From positions 1,488,001 to 1,552,000 of the forward strand of contig NZ_CP028941.1 in NCBI RefSeq assembly GCF_013307245.1: 64,000 bases of DNA, read 5' to 3'. A program made the translations under genes and the position numbers. Source of the DNA: Polynucleobacter antarcticus. GTDB lineage: Bacteria; Pseudomonadota; Gammaproteobacteria; Burkholderiales; Burkholderiaceae. Under the pieces are notes generated by a model. That model was not told the origin of the DNA. It worked only from the letters and a program-made list of their open reading frames with translations, and did no database searches. Positions 63,173-64,000 of this stretch are shown here, piece by piece. The stretch's first letter is position 1, and the number at the start of each line of letters is the position of its first letter.

Positions 63173-64000
63173 CTAGATTGGACTGGGCTTCGATGCAATC
63201 ATGTTTGCCACCCTAAAGCCCGTCAAAATAATCATGAGTTGTAGGAAGGCTACGCCAATAAATAAAAACTGGGGGAGGTTGGCATCCAAAAAGAGTCCAA
63301 ATACCAGTGGGCTCAGAGCAGCGCCCAGATCAATTCCAGAATAGACAATGCCGTATACCCTACCCGATGCTCCAGAAGGTGTTGCACTACGCACCATGAG
63401 ATCCCGTGAAGGTGCAGCAATACCTAAGCCCGCACCAATCACTACAAACGGAATCACAATCGCTTCAAAGGGCACTAATCCTGTCGCTAACAATAAACCC
63501 ATTACGATATTCATCGCAAAACACCAAGTGATGATGCGCTCAGGATTACTAAATCTTTTCGCTAAGTAGCCACCAAGTAACATGCCGCCAGCACCACCGA
63601 GCGACATTAAAGTCAGAAAATAATTACCAGCGCTGACAGGCAATTCATAAATCTTTAGAAGTGCGCTGGGCGCAAAAGATTGCAGACCGGTCGTAGCGGC
63701 CATACTAAAGAAAAAGAAAATCCAACACAGCCACACTGCCGGTAGCTTAAGGAAAGCAAACGTGCTAGAGGAGCCCTCACCAGGATGAGCGGCGGCATGA
63801 CTCTCATGGGATTTTGCTTTACGTTCTTGGACGTTATCGATTAGCCGCTCGCGACCTAGCCAAAGGATTAATAAGATTAGTGCTTCTACTACGGCGGCAG
63901 ATAAAAAAGCGATACGCCAATCTGCAACACTGGCTACTGCCACCATAAAGGCTGGGGCTGCAGCCCATCCGATGTAACCCGTCACCCCATGAATAGAGTA
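63173..64000 (-). CDS. MFS transporter, C-terminal part (runs off the right edge)
   Basis: The gene begins beyond 64000; the in-window part is open to the edge (a GTG at 63985 is internal). About 275 residues are seen, corresponding to helices from roughly the fourth onward: WRIAFLSAAVVEALILLILW, a central loop VQERKAKSHESHAAAHPGEG, then six helices including LSLGG-type GGAGGMLLGGYLAKRFSNPE. This matches the 12-helix MFS fold. The substrate cannot be named. Confidence 0.88.
   Translation of the reverse strand, partial: YSIHGVTGYIGWAAAPAFMVAVASVADWRIAFLSAAVVEALILLILWLGRERLIDNVQERKAKSHESHAAAHPGEGSSSTFAFLKLPAVWLCWIFFFFSMAATTGLQSFAPSALLKIYELPVSAGNYFLTLMSLGGAGGMLLGGYLAKRFSNPERIITWCFAMNIVMGLLLATGLVPFEAIVIPFVVIGAGLGIAAPSRDLMVRSATPSGASGRVYGIVYSGIDLGAALSPLVFGLFLDANLPQFLFIGVAFLQLMIILTGFRVANMIASKPSPI

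Noticed and set aside
1..64000. tRNA, rRNA, CRISPR, transposase or phage genes
   Set aside because: The intergenic gaps were read for tRNA-like arms, spaced repeats and terminal inverted repeats; none was convincing.

Overview
The window is a chromosomal segment of a betaproteobacterium of the order Burkholderiales. The moderate GC, tight gene packing and Burkholderiales-type gene orders point to a freshwater Polynucleobacter-like organism. Those orders are lolC/lolD beside recJ-prfB-lysS, iscRSUA-hscBA-fdx, and rnfB-nth-DUF1841. The genus is an inference; the order is well supported. No tRNA or rRNA genes, CRISPR arrays, insertion sequences or prophage genes were seen.

Layout. Positions 1-9.6 kb are mostly core genes: lipoprotein export (lolC, lolD start), recJ, prfB with its programmed +1 frameshift, lysS, an OsmC protein, a membrane methyltransferase, a ferredoxin-NADP reductase and an SDR reductase. 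Positions 9.7-41.4 kb form an organosulfonate island. It holds (a) an operon of biotin carrier, carboxyltransferase, ABC importer and TSUP anion exporter (9.9-15.7 kb); (b) a divergent IclR, beta-keto-acid cleavage enzyme, GMC oxidoreductase and STAS-less SulP operon (15.8-20.4 kb); (c) a sulfoacetate module, SauT-like CoA ligase, SauS-like acylating dehydrogenase and a Bug-type binding protein (20.4-24.3 kb); (d) a divergent IclR, phosphotransacetylase, SoeABC-type sulfite dehydrogenase and nitroreductase (24.5-31.4 kb); (e) sulfoacetaldehyde acetyltransferase xsc, divergent from a CobS/CobT-like ATPase/VWA pair (31.4-36.1 kb); (f) a sulfolactate module comC-suyA-suyB with a GntR regulator, and a second Bug protein (36.1-40.6 kb).

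Positions 40.6-47.1 kb hold a LysR-controlled operon. It encodes a fumarate-reductase/succinate-dehydrogenase-like complex, a two-subunit class I fumarase-like hydratase and a second TSUP exporter. Positions 47.2-63 kb return to core functions: a small secreted protein, a DUF3300 lipoprotein, the isc operon, uvrB, an aromatic/aspartate aminotransferase, PHA depolymerase, rnfB-like ferredoxin, nth, DUF1841, a HIT protein and isocitrate lyase. The window ends inside an MFS transporter gene.

How the genes fit together. Sulfoacetate would be activated to sulfoacetyl-CoA (SauT) and reduced to sulfoacetaldehyde (SauS). Xsc would split this into acetyl phosphate and sulfite, and Pta would make acetyl-CoA. 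(R)-Sulfolactate would be split by SuyAB into pyruvate and sulfite. SoeABC would oxidise sulfite at the membrane, and two TSUP proteins plus SulP could move sulfite or sulfate. Related operator-like repeats lie in the Bug/iclR gap and upstream of xsc, so one IclR protein may control both. The least explained parts are the carboxyltransferase/BCCP pair without a biotin carboxylase, the BKACE/GMC pair, the CobS/CobT-like pair beside xsc, and the reductase/hydratase/TSUP operon. The last could act on a sulfonated C4 dicarboxylate.
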